DNA of 64,000 nt, taken from Agrobacterium tumefaciens (GTDB lineage: Bacteria > Pseudomonadota > Alphaproteobacteria > Rhizobiales > Rhizobiaceae). The position numbers and the translations under genes were made by a program. Where the stretch lies: NCBI RefSeq assembly GCF_009649785.1, contig NZ_WJOK01000027.1, positions 1 through 64,000 on the forward strand, in the 5' to 3' direction. Below the pieces are notes generated by a model that had not been told where the DNA came from, searched no databases, and saw only the letters and a program-made list of their open reading frames with translations. Shown here piece after piece: positions 62,168 through 64,000 of this stretch (its first letter is position 1; each line of letters begins with the position of its first letter).

Positions 62168-64000
62168 ATGACATCTATTCTGACCAACAGCACCGCCATT
62201 TCTGCACTGCAAACCCTCCGCTTCATTTCATCTGGATTGGAGAATTCTCAAAGGGCAGTATCCACAGGACTTCGCATTGCAACTGCGTCTGACAACGCAG
62301 CCTACTGGTCTATCTCTACGACCATGCGTTCTGACAATGGCGCTCTCTTAGCCGTCCAGGACGCACTCGGCCTCGGTGCAGCCAATGTTGATACGGCTTA
62401 TGCCGGGATTGATTCGGTGGTTGCTGTTCTAATAGAGTTCAAATCGAAACTCGTAGCAGCGACAGAGCAAGGTGTTGATAAATCCAAAATTCAAGCCGAG
62501 TTGGACCAGCTTAAGAATCAAGTTGTAAGCGTTGCTGGCTCCGCCAGCTTCAGTGGTCAAAATTGGCTGAATACAAATATTGTCGATATTTACGACAGTG
62601 CCTTCAATAGGGCTTCCATTGTTTCATCTTTTGTGCGGACGGGAACTTCTGTCTCCGTCAAGACGATAGGTGTCGATCTTTCCAGAATATCGCTCTTCAA
62701 CAGCACTGGCGGCGGTCTACTTCAAGAGGACGCGCGAGATATCAAGACCATAGGCGGCATTAGGTCTCTGAATCCAACATCCGATCCGGCCACTATTGGC
62801 GGTGACTACACATCGTATGATGGGATCGACGGTTCAAAAGGATATATGACGCCCGTATGGAACACTGGAAGCCCTGGCAGGGTCTTCATCGATTTCCCCG
62901 CAAACGCGCCGCTCGATTTCAATCAGCCGGGCGCTGAAGTCAGCTTTACGATAGTTCTCGATAAAGAGGCTTCAAATCCCGACAGCTACACTGGAGCGGG
63001 CGGTAATCTTCAGGAGCTACCAGGACCATATTACAACGGTTATTCCGCGACAGTGACCATTACTAAGGCCGATGTTGATGCTTACAATGCAACCCTCGGA
63101 GGTGTAATATCCACTAATACGCAGTATGCGGGGCTACTTACCTCAAAATTGAGTTCAATTGGAGCCTCTGCGTCCGCAAACTACCTTACGGGATATCCTC
63201 CCGTCCATGATCCAGAAAAGATTTCGATCACAACGCTCCAACAACACGGTGATGGATCATACGTAGAGATTGCTGCGGTTACGAGTGTCGGCGTAAGCGC
63301 AGGAGGACTAAAACCGGACTCCGATTTCGGTACGCGCGGCTCCGGCCTCGCGCTAAATTTTGAACCGTTCATAGTTTTTAGAGACGGTATCGATGATAAG
63401 GGAATAAGAGTCAGCTTCACCTTCTCGGTGAACGGGGCGTCACCAAAGGCCTACGCATTTGATCGGTCTTACGTGAATCAGGTGCTGTCACGCGACGACG
63501 GAAAAGTGTCGTCGCCCGAGGATATGGCGACCCTGATGAAGTCTCTCCTCGAAGACGATTGGCCAGATCTCATCATCGAAGCAAATGCGGGTCGCGTTGT
63601 CATTAAATCAGACCCGGCTGTGGATAGGCAGTGGGGCTCAGGAACCTTGATCGACTTCGACAACATCCGTGTCAGCAACGAGCCGCGCTCTACGCTGAAT
63701 TTCCTGGAGATCAACATTGTTGAGAACCCTGATTTGGTCGACATGTACATCACTTATGTTGAGAACGTGACAACCAACGCGACTTCTGGTGCGGCGATGT
63801 TGGGCGCTATTCAAACGCGGATAGACTTGCAGCTTGGCTTCGCGGACCGTCTTTCAGATTCGATCGCAAAAGGAATAGGACGGCTAGTCGATGCCGACAT
63901 GAACGAGGCATCAACCCGTCTCAAAGCCCTCCAAACGCAGCAGCAACTAGGCGTACAATCGCTGCAGATCGCGAACAGTCAGTCGGAGAGCATTATAGCT
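62168..64000 (+). CDS. Large rhizobial-type flagellin, 3' end outside window
   Basis: The frame is open to the last base (611 codons). The N-terminal domain is classic rhizobial flagellin: MTSILTNSTAISALQTLRFI, QRAVSTGLRIATASDNAAYW, SISTTMRSDN, ALGLGAANVDTAYAGID. The visible C-terminus is the matching flagellin helix (RLVDADMNEASTRLKALQ, QQQLGVQSLQIANSQSES), so only a few codons are missing. The central region (about residues 170-500) is much longer than in the ~300-430-residue flagellins of Agrobacterium and should form an extra surface domain. ATG at 62168 matches the family start; an in-frame ATG at 62132 is unlikely. It polymerises into the flagellar filament. Confidence 0.92.
   Translation, partial: MTSILTNSTAISALQTLRFISSGLENSQRAVSTGLRIATASDNAAYWSISTTMRSDNGALLAVQDALGLGAANVDTAYAGIDSVVAVLIEFKSKLVAATEQGVDKSKIQAELDQLKNQVVSVAGSASFSGQNWLNTNIVDIYDSAFNRASIVSSFVRTGTSVSVKTIGVDLSRISLFNSTGGGLLQEDARDIKTIGGIRSLNPTSDPATIGGDYTSYDGIDGSKGYMTPVWNTGSPGRVFIDFPANAPLDFNQPGAEVSFTIVLDKEASNPDSYTGAGGNLQELPGPYYNGYSATVTITKADVDAYNATLGGVISTNTQYAGLLTSKLSSIGASASANYLTGYPPVHDPEKISITTLQQHGDGSYVEIAAVTSVGVSAGGLKPDSDFGTRGSGLALNFEPFIVFRDGIDDKGIRVSFTFSVNGASPKAYAFDRSYVNQVLSRDDGKVSSPEDMATLMKSLLEDDWPDLIIEANAGRVVIKSDPAVDRQWGSGTLIDFDNIRVSNEPRSTLNFLEINIVENPDLVDMYITYVENVTTNATSGAAMLGAIQTRIDLQLGFADRLSDSIAKGIGRLVDADMNEASTRLKALQTQQQLGVQSLQIANSQSESIIA

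Noticed and set aside
1-64000. CRISPR arrays, tRNA/rRNA genes and prophage structural genes
   Set aside because: Scanned for regular repeat-spacer patterns, tRNA-like cloverleaf ends and phage capsid/tail genes; none found apart from the phage-tail-like parts of the T6SS.

Overview
The window looks like a chromosomal segment of a Rhizobiaceae bacterium of the Agrobacterium/Rhizobium group. The reasons are the GC-rich codon use, the gene order of the type VI secretion (imp) locus, which from memory matches the one on the A. tumefaciens linear chromosome, a rhizobial ectoine-utilization cluster, and a rhizobial-type flagellin. No rRNA, tRNA or CRISPR array was recognised.

Layout. (1) 1-1215 is a boundary zone: the 3' end of a possible conjugation/mobilization gene and a 5'-truncated MgtC/SapB gene. 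(2) 1463-6271 holds four poorly known genes: a secreted protein, a DKNYY-repeat protein, an uncharacterised 308-residue protein and a small membrane protein. (3) 6702-17667 (minus strand) is the T6SS clpV-hcp-effector operon: clpV, hcp, a strong hairpin, tai/tae amidase immunity/effector, vgrG, three unrecognised genes, PAAR, a DUF4123 chaperone, a candidate toxin and its candidate immunity protein. (4) 17888-36551 (plus strand) is the T6SS structural and regulatory operon tssA-tssB-tssC-tssC2-tagJ-tssE-tssF-tssG-fha-tssK-tssL-tssM-tagF/pppA-ppkA, nearly all overlapping or closely spaced. (5) 36563-37699 is a Wza-type polysaccharide export lipoprotein, followed by sparse DNA with a broken SRPBCC gene.

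(6) 39151-51652 is an ectoine/5-hydroxyectoine catabolism and uptake island: an Lrp/AsnC regulator divergent from doeC-doeD-enuR, then eutB-eutC-doeA-doeB-ehuB-ehuC-ehuD-ehuA. It lacks the eutA gene usually present in rhizobial versions. (7) 51868-57238 is a set of small accessory units: a TumE/TumA-like toxin-antitoxin pair, an IS3 fragment, a cupin, the bdcR/bdcA pair, and an ECF sigma/anti-sigma pair divergent from a DUF4394 gene. (8) 57398-61928 holds a methyltransferase with a long coiled coil and a nest of decayed insertion sequences (an IS3-type shell containing pieces of two IS110-type transposases). (9) 62168-64000 is an unusually large flagellin cut by the window end.

How it works together. 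The T6SS operons encode a complete contractile machine: sheath TssB/C, baseplate TssE/F/G/K, membrane complex TssL/M, spike VgrG/PAAR, tube Hcp, recycling ATPase ClpV. They also encode a phospho-switch (PpkA kinase, PppA phosphatase fused to TagF, FHA protein, TssL with Thr14). The cargo is at least one recognisable amidase effector and one or two new-looking effector candidates. The ectoine island would import ectoines through Ehu and degrade them to aspartate under EnuR and Lrp-type control. The least explained parts are the unknown genes at 9312-11278 and 6702-7702, a 13-codon leader cistron ahead of tagF/pppA, and the genes at 1463-6271.
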